This document shows, piece after piece, positions 8,290-15,578 of a DNA stretch of 52,353 bases; the stretch's first letter is position 1, and every line of letters starts with the position of its first letter. Position numbers and translations under genes: made by a program. The notes beneath the pieces are model-generated. The model ran no database searches, was not told where the DNA came from, and saw only the letters and a program-made list of their open reading frames with translations. Location of the stretch: positions 1 through 52,353 of the forward strand of contig NZ_FOOA01000023.1 of the NCBI RefSeq assembly GCF_900113065.1. The letters are read 5' to 3'. This DNA comes from Aureimonas phyllosphaerae (GTDB lineage: Bacteria; Pseudomonadota; Alphaproteobacteria; Rhizobiales; Rhizobiaceae).

Positions 8290-8410
8290 TCGCTGAGAGA
8301 ACCAAGCCGACGAGGAGCCCTCGAGCCGGTCTCATTTCATTCCGAGGGCGCTCGCGATCAGCACCCTTGTAGTCGATGCGTTTCGGGGCGATCCCCGCTT
8401 CGATCTTCAT
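8249..8410 (-). CDS. 53-residue single-span membrane protein
   Basis: The minus strand encodes MKIEAGIAPKRIDYKGADRE, then a polar stretch with RPRNEMRPARG, and a C-terminal hydrophobic helix (LLVGLVLSAIIWLGLLVFWL, residues 32-51). GGGAGAAG lies 4-11 bases before the ATG. Good ribosome binding site, amphipathic-to-membrane layout and sensible codon use argue for a real gene. It overlaps the VanZ-like gene tail-to-tail by about 40 bases. The arginines next to the helix suggest the N-terminus stays in the cytoplasm. I do not recognise a named family. Confidence 0.65.
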   Translation of the reverse strand: MKIEAGIAPKRIDYKGADRERPRNEMRPARGLLVGLVLSAIIWLGLLVFWLSV

Positions 8411-8682
8411 GACGCTTCTCCCACCCGATGTAACTAGGAGTTGCGAAAGAAATGTCCAATCGGTTGCAGCAATCAGCCATCAACGACGAACCGTTCGGGT
8501 CGTCGGCCGTTCGCGCTGCCGCAACCGATGGGTCGTGCGATCTTCCTTTCTTCTTCCGCCAAGAGCACAGGCAGCCTTCCACGCCACGCCCTGCGCGTTG
8601 ACAGGTAGAAAGGTGACGAGCGCACGGGACAAGTTGTCACCCCTCCGTGCTGTCGAGGCGGAAAAAGCGTTTTAGGTCAGAA

Positions 8683-8695
8683 GCGTACGGTACGC
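8683..8695. promoter_or_regulatory. Inverted repeat upstream of the Crp/Fnr gene
   Basis: GCGTAC-G-GTACGC is a perfect 6+1+6 inverted repeat in the 398-base interval (8411-8808) before the regulator. A TTGACA hexamer occurs at 8598-8603 without a good -10 at the expected distance. Nothing else convincing is seen in the interval; the function of the repeat is unproven. Confidence 0.3.
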
Positions 8696-8808
8696 CGCTA
8701 CATATGGAGCATTGCTGTCCCTTCCCCCATAACCTGATCCCCAAGCTGTACGTTCAAGCCGGCCATGACGCCCGGAACGCGCTGTTGTCTGGAGGAAGCG
8801 CCAAGCCG

Positions 8809-9558
8809 ATGTCGGTCATACCGCAGTCCCGCATCCGCAATCGTCTGCTCTCAGTCGTCGGGGCCGAGACCTATGCGAGGATCGCTCCGCACCTGACGCC
8901 TGTCGAACTGTCGGTGCGTGAACTTCTGGTTGAGCCGCAAGCTGAGATTCTCGAGGTGCATTTTCTGGAAGCCGGTCTGGCGTCCATGGTCGCGACCAGC
9001 CGGGACGGCAAGGAAGAGATCGAAGTCGGACATATCGGCCCCGAGGGCATGACCGGGTTCTGCCTCCTTCACGGCGTCGGGCAGACGCCGCATCGCACCT
9101 TCATGCAGACGGCCGGCGCCTCTCTGCGCATATCGGCGCATGCGCTGCTCGTACTGGTGGCAGAGGACGAGGCCCTGCGCCAGCTCCTGCTGCGCTACAT
9201 CCATTGCTACGAGGTCCAGCTTTCGCATTCGGCGCTTGCCAATGGGCGATACAACATCAACGAGCGGCTGGCGCGTTGGCTTCTCATGTCCCAGGATCGC
9301 TTGGAAACCGACGATCTTCCGCTGACGCACGAGTTCCTGGCGCTCATGCTGGGGGTGCGACGGTCGGGCGTGACGAATGAGATTCATGTGCTGGAAGGCG
9401 CCCGCCTCATCAAGGCGAGGCGCGGCCGCATCCACATTCTCGATCGTATGGGTCTCGAAGCGATTGCCGCCGGCTGCTACGGCATTCCGGAAGAGGAATA
9501 TAGGCGCTTGATCCAAGCGCCTGCCGAGAGGATGGGCCTCCTCTACTCCCCGGGCTGA
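8809..9558 (+). CDS. Crp/Fnr-family transcriptional regulator
   Basis: The start at ATG 8809 is chosen because GGAGGAAG lies about 10 bases upstream and the product MSVIPQSRIRNRLLS matches the usual N-terminus; a longer in-frame read to 8647 exists but adds atypical sequence. The 249-residue protein has a cNMP-type beta-barrel (about 20-140), a dimerisation helix and a C-terminal winged helix with LTHEFLALMLGVRRSGVTNEIHVLE. The barrel lacks the clustered N-terminal cysteines of Fnr and an obvious cAMP phosphate-binding cassette, so its signal is unknown. It resembles the many short Crp-like regulators of rhizobia and is not adjacent to an obvious target. Confidence 0.82.
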   Translation: MSVIPQSRIRNRLLSVVGAETYARIAPHLTPVELSVRELLVEPQAEILEVHFLEAGLASMVATSRDGKEEIEVGHIGPEGMTGFCLLHGVGQTPHRTFMQTAGASLRISAHALLVLVAEDEALRQLLLRYIHCYEVQLSHSALANGRYNINERLARWLLMSQDRLETDDLPLTHEFLALMLGVRRSGVTNEIHVLEGARLIKARRGRIHILDRMGLEAIAAGCYGIPEEEYRRLIQAPAERMGLLYSPG

Positions 9559-9570
9559 CCGGCTCGCGGA

Positions 9571-10551
9571 TCAGCCGCCGAGAGCGCCGAACACGGCTTC
9601 GAGGTCGGCTTCCCCGCTACCCAGCGCGACCGCCAGCAGAATGCGCGCCTTGGTACCGCTGAGGTCCCCCGCAAAGATCGCGCCGGCCCGCTGGAGATCG
9701 CGACCGCCGCCGTTTCCGTAGACCGGCTTCACGCGCCCCTCCGGACAACGGGAGGTCACGATGACCGGGATGCCGGAGGCGATGATCTCGGCGGCCGCGC
9801 TGGTCACGATCGGCGGCGTGTTTCCGCGCCCGAAACCTTCCAGCACGATGGCCCGGGCGCCGTCTCCCGCGACGAAACGCAGGAGCCTGTCCGAGCTTCC
9901 CATCGCCATGCGGACGAGTTCGACACGCGTTTCGATGTCGGTCGGCGCGAACGTACGCCGCAACGTCGGGCGTCGGTGGACGCGCACGATCGTCCCGTCG
10001 ACCTCGCCGAGCTTCCCGTGCTCCCCCGAACGGAAGGTGTCGGTTCGCGCCGTATGGGTCTTCGTGACATCGCGGGCGGCATGAAAGTCGCCCTCGAACA
10101 GGATCATGGATCCGAGTCCAACCGCGTCGGGGCATGCGGCCAGGCGCACGGCATCGGCGATGTTGCGCGGCCCGTCCGTATCCGGCGCGTCGGCGCTCCG
10201 CTGTGCCCCGGTGAAGACGACCGGCTTGGGCGAGGCGACGACGAGGTCGGCGAGGAACGCGCTCTCTTCCATCGTGTCGGTCCCATGCGTGACCACGACG
10301 CCGTCACAGGCCGGATCGGCGAGATGCTGGTCGATCCGCCTCGCGAGGGCGAATGCCAGCGGCAGATCGATCGAGAACGAATTGACGCTGCAGAAGTCGT
10401 CGACCGCGATCTCGATCCCCTCCAGCTTGTCATGGAGGCCGGCGCGCAACGCATCGCCGCGTACGGACGCCACGACGTCGGCATCGGCCGCAGCCGTCTC
10501 GGCCCGCGAGGCGATCGTCCCACCGGTGGTCACGAGTTGGATGCGCGGCAT
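9571..10551 (-). CDS. L-asparaginase, type II-like
   Basis: This 326-residue enzyme carries both catalytic signatures: TTGGTIAS near the N-terminus (nucleophile Thr12) and VVTHGTDTMEESAFL (Thr91-Asp92 after the His-Gly). It hydrolyses asparagine to aspartate and ammonia. The start MPRIQLVTTGG at 10551 is used; the longer open frame runs back into the MFS gene and is not credible. No signal peptide is visible, so it is probably cytoplasmic. It lies 31 bases downstream of the MFS pump on the same strand and is likely co-transcribed. It is convergent with the Crp/Fnr gene, 12 bases away. Confidence 0.88.
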   Translation of the reverse strand: MPRIQLVTTGGTIASRAETAAADADVVASVRGDALRAGLHDKLEGIEIAVDDFCSVNSFSIDLPLAFALARRIDQHLADPACDGVVVTHGTDTMEESAFLADLVVASPKPVVFTGAQRSADAPDTDGPRNIADAVRLAACPDAVGLGSMILFEGDFHAARDVTKTHTARTDTFRSGEHGKLGEVDGTIVRVHRRPTLRRTFAPTDIETRVELVRMAMGSSDRLLRFVAGDGARAIVLEGFGRGNTPPIVTSAAAEIIASGIPVIVTSRCPEGRVKPVYGNGGGRDLQRAGAIFAGDLSGTKARILLAVALGSGEADLEAVFGALGG

Positions 10552-10582
10552 GACGGGTCCCTTGTTCGAGAGCCCGCCACGA

Positions 10583-11782
10583 TCAGCGCAGGGACGGGAG
10601 CCTGGGCAGAAGAATCGTGGCGAGGCCGAGGAGCGGCAGATAGGAGACCGTGCGATACACGAACTCGATGCCCGCCGTATCGGCGAAATCGCCGAGGAAG
10701 GCCGCGCCGAGCCCTCCGGCCCCGAAGGCGAACCCGAAGAACATGCCGGCCACGAGCCCGACACGGCCCGGCAGGAGTTCCTGTGCGAAGACGACGATCG
10801 CTGGGAACGCGGAGGCGAGCACGAAGCCGATGATGACCGTCAGCACGGCGGTCAGCGGCAGATTTGCGTAAGGGAGCAGCAGGGCGAAGGGGATGACGCC
10901 GAGGATCGAGAACCAGATCACGAAGCGCGCACCGTAGCGGTCGCCGATGGGACCGCCGAGGAACGTTCCGGCGGCCGCCGCGCCGAGGAACAGGAACAGC
11001 ATCAGCTGCGCCTCGCGCACCGTCAGCGCAAATCGATCGATGACGTAGAACGTGTAGTAGCTGGAGAAGCTCGCCATATAGACGTTCTTGGTCGCCGTCA
11101 GGAGAACGAGGATCGCCACCGCCCACAGCACGGTGTTGCGGGGCAGCGGCAGGGCGCGGCTCACCGGCGGCCGTCCGATCTGCGCGCGGCGATGACCCGC
11201 ATACCAGTTCCCCGCCCAGGTCAGGATGGCGATGCCGAGGAATGCGATGCCGGCGAACCATGCGATACTGTGCTGGCCAAAGGGCAGCACGATGAACGCC
11301 GCGAGCAGCGGCCCGAGTGCGGTTCCCGCATTGCCGCCGAGCTGGAACAGCGACTGCGCAAACCCGTGGCGCCCGCCGGACGCGGCCCGCGCGACGCGCG
11401 AAGCTTCTGGATGAAACACCGCGGAGCCGAACCCGATGAGGCTGGCGGCCAGAAGCAGCATCGGGAAACTGCCCGCCGAGGACAGGAGCAGGAGACCACA
11501 CAGGGTCGACCCCATGCCGACCGGCAGCGCGTAGGACATGGGCCAGCGATCGGTGACGACGCCGACGCCCGGCTGCAGCAGCGAAGCCGTGATCTGGAAC
11601 GTCATCGTCAGCAGCCCGATCTGCACGAAGTCGAGCGCGTAGTTCTCTTTGAGGAGCGGATACAACGATGCGAGCAGCGACTGCATCACGTCGTTCAGCA
11701 TGTGGCATCCGCTCATCGCGAAGAGAACGGACAGGGTCGTCTTCTCGCGCAGCGACGTCGAGGAGGCAGCGATGGTCGACAT
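10583..11782 (-). CDS. fsr: MFS transporter, fosmidomycin-resistance (Fsr) type
   Basis: This 399-residue protein has twelve hydrophobic segments. Segments characteristic of Fsr are visible: HMLNDVMQSLLASLYPLLKE after a short polar start, FQITASLLQPGVGVVTDRWP, and FHPEASRVARAASGGRHGFAQ. The family exports fosmidomycin in E. coli; the natural substrate is unknown. The gene leads a two-gene unit with asparaginase. Upstream, 11783-11899 holds no recognised feature. Confidence 0.82.
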   Translation of the reverse strand: MSTIAASSTSLREKTTLSVLFAMSGCHMLNDVMQSLLASLYPLLKENYALDFVQIGLLTMTFQITASLLQPGVGVVTDRWPMSYALPVGMGSTLCGLLLLSSAGSFPMLLLAASLIGFGSAVFHPEASRVARAASGGRHGFAQSLFQLGGNAGTALGPLLAAFIVLPFGQHSIAWFAGIAFLGIAILTWAGNWYAGHRRAQIGRPPVSRALPLPRNTVLWAVAILVLLTATKNVYMASFSSYYTFYVIDRFALTVREAQLMLFLFLGAAAAGTFLGGPIGDRYGARFVIWFSILGVIPFALLLPYANLPLTAVLTVIIGFVLASAFPAIVVFAQELLPGRVGLVAGMFFGFAFGAGGLGAAFLGDFADTAGIEFVYRTVSYLPLLGLATILLPRLPSLR

Positions 11783-11899
11783 GTGAACGAACCCCGGTCC
11801 GTGGCCACGTGCTTGCCGTCCGAGCCCTGATCGATAAGGACTACGAACGGTTCTGCGCTGCCTGTATCACGCCGGCCGGCCGCCTGTCGCGGGTCCTTT

Positions 11900-12109
11900 T
11901 CAGCGGTTTCCGGTCGTCGGCGAGGCCCCTGTGGAAACCGTACCGCCAGTGGTCGAGGTCGGACGCTCGCCATCGCGGCTCGAGAAGAACATGAAGAACA
12001 GGACTGATACCACGATGACCGCAGTGATCACGGCCCACAGCGAGCCGCGCTTGCGGTTTGAAGGCTTGTCGAACTGAGCCAAGCACCGATCCCTTCGGCT
12101 TGCTTCCAT
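11900..12109 (-). CDS. Small single-span membrane protein, unknown
   Basis: The frame gives up to 69 residues: a basic N-terminus (KPSNRKRGSLW), one membrane helix (AVITAVIVVSVLFFMFF, about 30-46) and a Ser/Thr/Gly-rich tail (TSTTGGTVSTGASPTTGNR). The ATG at 12109 lacks a clear ribosome site. A TTG nine codons later (12082), preceded by AAGGGA, would give a 60-residue product starting LAQFDKPSN and may be the true start. It is divergent from the small-gene pair at 12217. No family is recognised. Confidence 0.55.
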   Translation of the reverse strand: MEASRRDRCLAQFDKPSNRKRGSLWAVITAVIVVSVLFFMFFSSRDGERPTSTTGGTVSTGASPTTGNR

Positions 12110-12171
12110 CGTCGAACCATATGGGGCACCCGCATTCGATGTCGCTGCTTCGAGCGAGATCGGGAGCGCCT

Positions 12172-12200
12172 TTGCACATCGTGCGTTGCTCTCGGATACG
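12172..12200 (+). promoter_or_regulatory. Possible promoter for the small-gene pair
   Basis: TTGCAC (12172-12177), 17 bases, then GATACG (12195-12200), with the ATG at 12217. The -35 is good and the -10 only partial. Confidence 0.3.
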
Positions 12201-12216
12201 ATCGCGGAGGTTTTCC

Positions 12217-12450
12217 ATGCAGCCGAACGAACACAAGGCGAAGCCAGCGAATACAGAGGCCGAGGAGGCGCGTCAGATCGAAGCGCAGTTCGCAGGTCTC
12301 GACAACGATCTCGTTGAAGTGGAAGCGCAGGACGGCAAGCCTGAACCGCGCGATCCCATCCTTAGCGATGAGGATGTCGACGAAACCAGCGCAGGCGGGC
12401 TCCAATATCCGCCCGGCGTTACCACCAGCGAACCGGAGCGCCGGAGATGA
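12217..12450 (+). CDS. Small acidic hypothetical protein
   Basis: The 77-residue product starts MQPNEHKAKPANTEAEEARQ. It is rich in Glu, Asp, Gln and Pro and has no hydrophobic core, so it is probably disordered. GCGGAGG precedes the ATG by six bases. Its stop codon overlaps the start of the next small gene (ATGA at 12447-12450), which supports real translation. I do not recognise a family; it resembles the small hydrophilic stress proteins common in soil and leaf alphaproteobacteria. Confidence 0.6.
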   Translation: MQPNEHKAKPANTEAEEARQIEAQFAGLDNDLVEVEAQDGKPEPRDPILSDEDVDETSAGGLQYPPGVTTSEPERRR

Positions 12451-12623
12451 GCGTCGAGGAAAGCATCCGCCAGGCGATCGTCGGCGAGCTACAGCGTCAG
12501 GCCGAAGTCGGTGATGGGCGTCTGATGGTCGAGGAGACCGAGACAGGCGTGATCCTGAACGGGCCGGTCGATCTCGACGAACTCATCATGGTGGTGGTGG
12601 GTTCAGTCGCTGGCGGTCCCTGA
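12447..12623 (+). CDS. 58-residue hypothetical protein coupled to the preceding gene
   Basis: The frame reads MSVEESIRQAIVGELQRQAE, then VGDGRLMVEETETGVILNGPVDLDELIMVVVGSVAGGP in shorter blocks, ending at TGA 12621-12623. An amphipathic helix (2-20) is followed by a beta-rich segment. It starts inside the stop codon of the upstream gene, the usual sign of translational coupling, and its upstream GGAG (in CCGGAG) can serve as ribosome site. No family recognised. Confidence 0.55.
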   Translation: MSVEESIRQAIVGELQRQAEVGDGRLMVEETETGVILNGPVDLDELIMVVVGSVAGGP

Positions 12624-12733
12624 ACGATTGATCTTTTAGGGACTGGCAACGGCGTGTTCGTATCGGATGACGGCTCTTCGCGACCGCTCCGCGTTTGACT
12701 ATGAAGGGTCCACCAAGACGGGAATCCGGACCG

Positions 12734-12916
12734 ATGGCCTTCAAGACACCGCACGAGACCGCAGCCGAAGCCAGGATCGCGAAAGCCGGCTGGAAGCGCG
12801 ACAAGAAGACGAACCTCTGGAAGTGCTTCCGCGAGCCGGATCGCGGCAAGACCTTTTCGGGGACGGCCGTCGAACTCGCCCGCATCCTCGACGACAAGGC
12901 TGCCGCCAACCCTTGA
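12734..12916 (+). CDS. Small hypothetical protein
   Basis: From ATG 12734 the frame gives 59-60 residues beginning MAFKTPHETAAEARIAKAGW and continuing with KRDKKTNLWKCFREPDRGKT and a helical end. Longer starts at 12695 (TTG) and 12701 (ATG) are possible but add unconvincing sequence. It is basic and probably a single small domain. It ends immediately beside the stop codon of the convergent hydrolase gene (12917). No family recognised. Confidence 0.5.
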   Translation: MAFKTPHETAAEARIAKAGWKRDKKTNLWKCFREPDRGKTFSGTAVELARILDDKAAANP

Positions 12917-13999
12917 TCACCGATCGAACGACGGGTCAGGCCGCCCGTCGCGCTCGGCCAGGACGACGCCGAGGTCCGGCTGGCGCCAGCCTTCCCGCCT
13001 CGACGGCCATTGCGGGTTGCGATCCTTGTCTATCACGGCTGCCCGCACGCCCTCGTAGAAGTCGTCGACTTCGAGACAGAAGCAGGCGGCCCGAAACTCG
13101 CGGATGAGACAGGCTTCCAAGGTTTTGCTGGCTTCGCCGGCCGCCAGGAGCTGGTGCGTCAATGCCATGGACCACGGCGATCGGCCCTGCATCGTTGCAA
13201 GCGTCCGTTGGGCGAAGTCTCCATGCACGGGATCGGACTTCATGTCCGCGAGCGCCGTTTCGATTTCCGACAAGTCCTCCCTTCCGAACGCCTCGGCGAT
13301 CGCGGTCCCATGATGATCGAGAAGCGGCGCTCCGATCTGGTCGGCTTCGCCTTCGATCAAGGCGGCAACGGTGGCGTGGTCCATCCCCGGCTGAAGCCTC
13401 GTCAGCTGGGCTCTTAAGTCCGCCAGTCGATTGGACGGGATGCAGCAATCGAAAAGGCCTGCCTCGATCGCATCCCCTGCCCCGATCGGCTCTCCCGTCA
13501 GGGCGAGATAGCGGCCGAACGCCCCTTCGAGGCGGGACAGGACGAAGGTCGCACCGACATCGGGGAGGAAACCGATCCCGACTTCGGGCATGGCAAACCG
13601 CACGCGTTCCGTGGCCACGCGGTGCCGAAGGTGCATGGCCAGCCCGGCGCCCCCCCCCATGACGATGCCATCGGTGAGCGCGACTACAGGCTTGCTGGCG
13701 CCTGCGAGCCGCGCCAGCAACTCGTATTCCTCGCGCCAGAAGGCTTCCGCCACCCCATCTCGAGCGCGACCGCTTGCCACGACGGCGCGAATATCGCCGC
13801 CCGCGCAGAAGGCACGCTCGCCCTCTCCCTCGAGGATGACGAGCGCGACGGCGGGATCGTCGAGGAACATCTCGAGCGCCCTTCGCATGGAACGCACCAT
13901 GCCGAGATCGAGCGCGTTGAGCGCCTTCGGCCGGTTGAGGCGTATCACGCCCGCGCCACCCTCGCGGTGGGCGATCACCGTATCCTCTTCGTTCCCCAT
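12917..13999 (-). CDS. 3-hydroxyisobutyryl-CoA hydrolase (enoyl-CoA hydratase superfamily)
   Basis: This 360-residue crotonase-fold enzyme contains LNRPKALNALDLGMVRSM, FCAGGDIRAV (oxyanion hole), MGGGAGLAMH (second oxyanion hole) and MPEVGIGFLPDVGATFVLSRL, the block that separates 3-hydroxyisobutyryl-CoA hydrolases from ordinary hydratases. Its length also fits that group rather than the 260-residue hydratases. It would release 3-hydroxyisobutyrate in valine degradation. GGGAGGAGG lies before the ATG. It stands alone among small stress-like genes, with no other valine pathway gene in the window. Confidence 0.82.
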   Translation of the reverse strand: MGNEEDTVIAHREGGAGVIRLNRPKALNALDLGMVRSMRRALEMFLDDPAVALVILEGEGERAFCAGGDIRAVVASGRARDGVAEAFWREEYELLARLAGASKPVVALTDGIVMGGGAGLAMHLRHRVATERVRFAMPEVGIGFLPDVGATFVLSRLEGAFGRYLALTGEPIGAGDAIEAGLFDCCIPSNRLADLRAQLTRLQPGMDHATVAALIEGEADQIGAPLLDHHGTAIAEAFGREDLSEIETALADMKSDPVHGDFAQRTLATMQGRSPWSMALTHQLLAAGEASKTLEACLIREFRAACFCLEVDDFYEGVRAAVIDKDRNPQWPSRREGWRQPDLGVVLAERDGRPDPSFDR

Positions 14000-14024
14000 C
14001 GCTCCGCCTCCTCCCTTCGTGCGC

Positions 14025-14042
14025 TTCCACGTTGCCGTGGAA
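14025..14042. repeat. Inverted repeat between the hydrolase and DUF2934 genes
   Basis: TTCCACG-TTGC-CGTGGAA has perfect 7-base arms and a 4-base centre. It lies 26 bases upstream of the hydrolase ATG and 97 bases upstream of the DUF2934 gene. No U-tract follows on either strand, so it looks more like an operator than a terminator. Confidence 0.4.
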
Positions 14043-14138
14043 AACCCGGACTGTCACGGCGAACTCGCCCTTCGCGATGCAACCGGTGCGTCGGTCGCGC
14101 GTAATCCCATCACGAATGACGTGAACGGGATATCAGAG

Positions 14139-14483
14139 ATGAGCACGACGCTGGACGAGGATCGGGTTCGCCAGAAGGCGCACGAAATCTGGGAATCGGA
14201 AGGTCGGCCAGAGGGACGCGCAGCGTCGCATTGGCTTCAGGCTCGCGAGATCGTCGCGCTGAAGGACAGTTTCGGGTCCACCCTGACGCCTGTCGAGGAG
14301 ACGCTCGAGGACGAGCCGGAGCCTGCCGTCGCCTTCGAGAACCAGGGCGAGTTTCCCGAACTGACCGACATCGGCGAAGGCGCGCGAGGCCCGAGCTGGC
14401 AGGCTGCACGCGAGACCACGGGCGCGAACGACGCCGACAAGGATCCCGACAACACGGTGCCCTCGCAGGGCACGCGCCCCTGA
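14139..14483 (+). CDS. DUF2934 domain protein
   Basis: The 114-residue product from ATG 14139 has the DUF2934 signature in its first 35 residues: VRQKAHEIWESEGRPEGRAA followed by SHWLQAREIV. The rest is acidic and low in complexity (EETLEDEPEPAV, GANDADKDPDNTVPSQ) and probably disordered. DUF2934 proteins are small, of unknown function and frequent in Hyphomicrobiales. The next gene follows after 23 bases, so the two are probably co-transcribed. Confidence 0.75.
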   Translation: MSTTLDEDRVRQKAHEIWESEGRPEGRAASHWLQAREIVALKDSFGSTLTPVEETLEDEPEPAVAFENQGEFPELTDIGEGARGPSWQAARETTGANDADKDPDNTVPSQGTRP

Positions 14484-14506
14484 AGCAAAAGAAGGAGCAC
14501 ACGTTC

Positions 14507-14845
14507 ATGGCCAAAGATTTTCCCGAGCAGCGCATGCCGAACGACCGGCAGCGCAGCGAATTTGCCGAGACCTCAGACATCAGCGAAGCCGATCGCGCCC
14601 TTCTCGAGTCCGCCACGGCGGAAGCGATGCGCGATCCGGAGGACCGCGCGCCCGATCCGTTGCTGGATGACGAGGCGACGCACGCCGACATTCGCGCCGA
14701 GCCGCGCAGCGAGATCACGGCGCCCATGCCGGGCACCGGCTACGACGAAACGGAGGATGGCCTCGCCGACCAGGACGAAGCCGTGCGCCAGCAGGCCGAA
14801 GATCGCGTTGCGGGAAGCCCCGAGGAACTCGACTTCAAGGCCTGA
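14507..14845 (+). CDS. Small acidic hypothetical protein
   Basis: The 112-residue product starts MAKDFPEQRMPNDRQRSEFA and continues with Asp/Glu/Ala-rich sequence without hydrophobic segments. GAAGGAG lies 9-15 bases before the ATG at 14507. It follows the DUF2934 gene closely and resembles other hydrophilic, probably disordered products of this cluster. It is convergent with the SRAP gene, whose stop is four bases away. No family recognised. Confidence 0.6.
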   Translation: MAKDFPEQRMPNDRQRSEFAETSDISEADRALLESATAEAMRDPEDRAPDPLLDDEATHADIRAEPRSEITAPMPGTGYDETEDGLADQDEAVRQQAEDRVAGSPEELDFKA

Positions 14846-14848
14846 CCC

Positions 14849-15499
14849 TTAGCCATCGCGGCGCTGGCCTCTGGCGACGATGCGCAGGGCATCGTCCGGC
14901 AGGGGCCGCTGCAGCGAACGGGCTTCGGGCCATGGTGCTTCCATCCATGCCTCCATCTCGGATGGCGTGGTAAGGATGACAGGCATGGCTTTCGGATGGA
15001 TCGGACTGACGACCGCATTGGCCGTGGTCGTCAGGAACCCGAACGCGTCCACCGTCACCTCGCCCTCTGCCTTGCGGCGAGTGCTGGTCCAGGTCGTCCA
15101 GACTCCGGCGAAAGCCAGCGTCGGTCGGTCCTCTGACGCGGCGAACCAGGTCGGGACCTTCGACCCGTCGTCCAAGGTTTCGTATTCGCAGAACGCGTTG
15201 AACGGGACGAGGCAGCGATGGGCAGGCGCCAGCCAGCGACGCCAGTGCGGGCTGTCCGCGTTGCGGATGTTGGTGACGCCGGGATCGGTCGACCGGCCTT
15301 TCAATGCGAACTGCGGCGAGGGCATGCCCCAGCGGGCCATGGCGAGTTCGCGCTGACCGTCCGACACCCGGACGATCGGTGCGCTGTGGTCGGGGAAGAC
15401 CGCGGGCATCGTCGCGAGATTTCCCAGCCGATCCCGTGTCGCCCGGGCAAAATCCCGCATGGCGGACTGCGTCGTCGTTATCGAATACAGGTTGCACAT
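14849..15499 (-). CDS. SOS response-associated peptidase (SRAP/YedK family)
   Basis: The 216-residue protein begins [10 protein letters not shown]; Cys2 is the invariant residue that, after Met removal, forms the thiazolidine crosslink to abasic sites in single-stranded [23 protein letters not shown] and [13 protein letters not shown] are further family blocks. The ATG at 15499 is chosen over an 18-codon extension because Cys2 must be exposed. YedK/HMCES proteins protect abasic sites during replication. The neighbouring small hydrophilic genes suggest a stress context, but no LexA-type box was identified upstream. Confidence 0.88.
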   Translation of the reverse strand: MCNLYSITTTQSAMRDFARATRDRLGNLATMPAVFPDHSAPIVRVSDGQRELAMARWGMPSPQFALKGRSTDPGVTNIRNADSPHWRRWLAPAHRCLVPFNAFCEYETLDDGSKVPTWFAASEDRPTLAFAGVWTTWTSTRRKAEGEVTVDAFGFLTTTANAVVSPIHPKAMPVILTTPSEMEAWMEAPWPEARSLQRPLPDDALRIVARGQRRDG

Positions 15500-15578
15500 C
15501 CGTCGTCCCCTTCCAGCCGCGGACTTGCCAACAAACGGCAGGGCGTGGTCCAAGCCCCAAAACTAGCCGGCGATCGCA

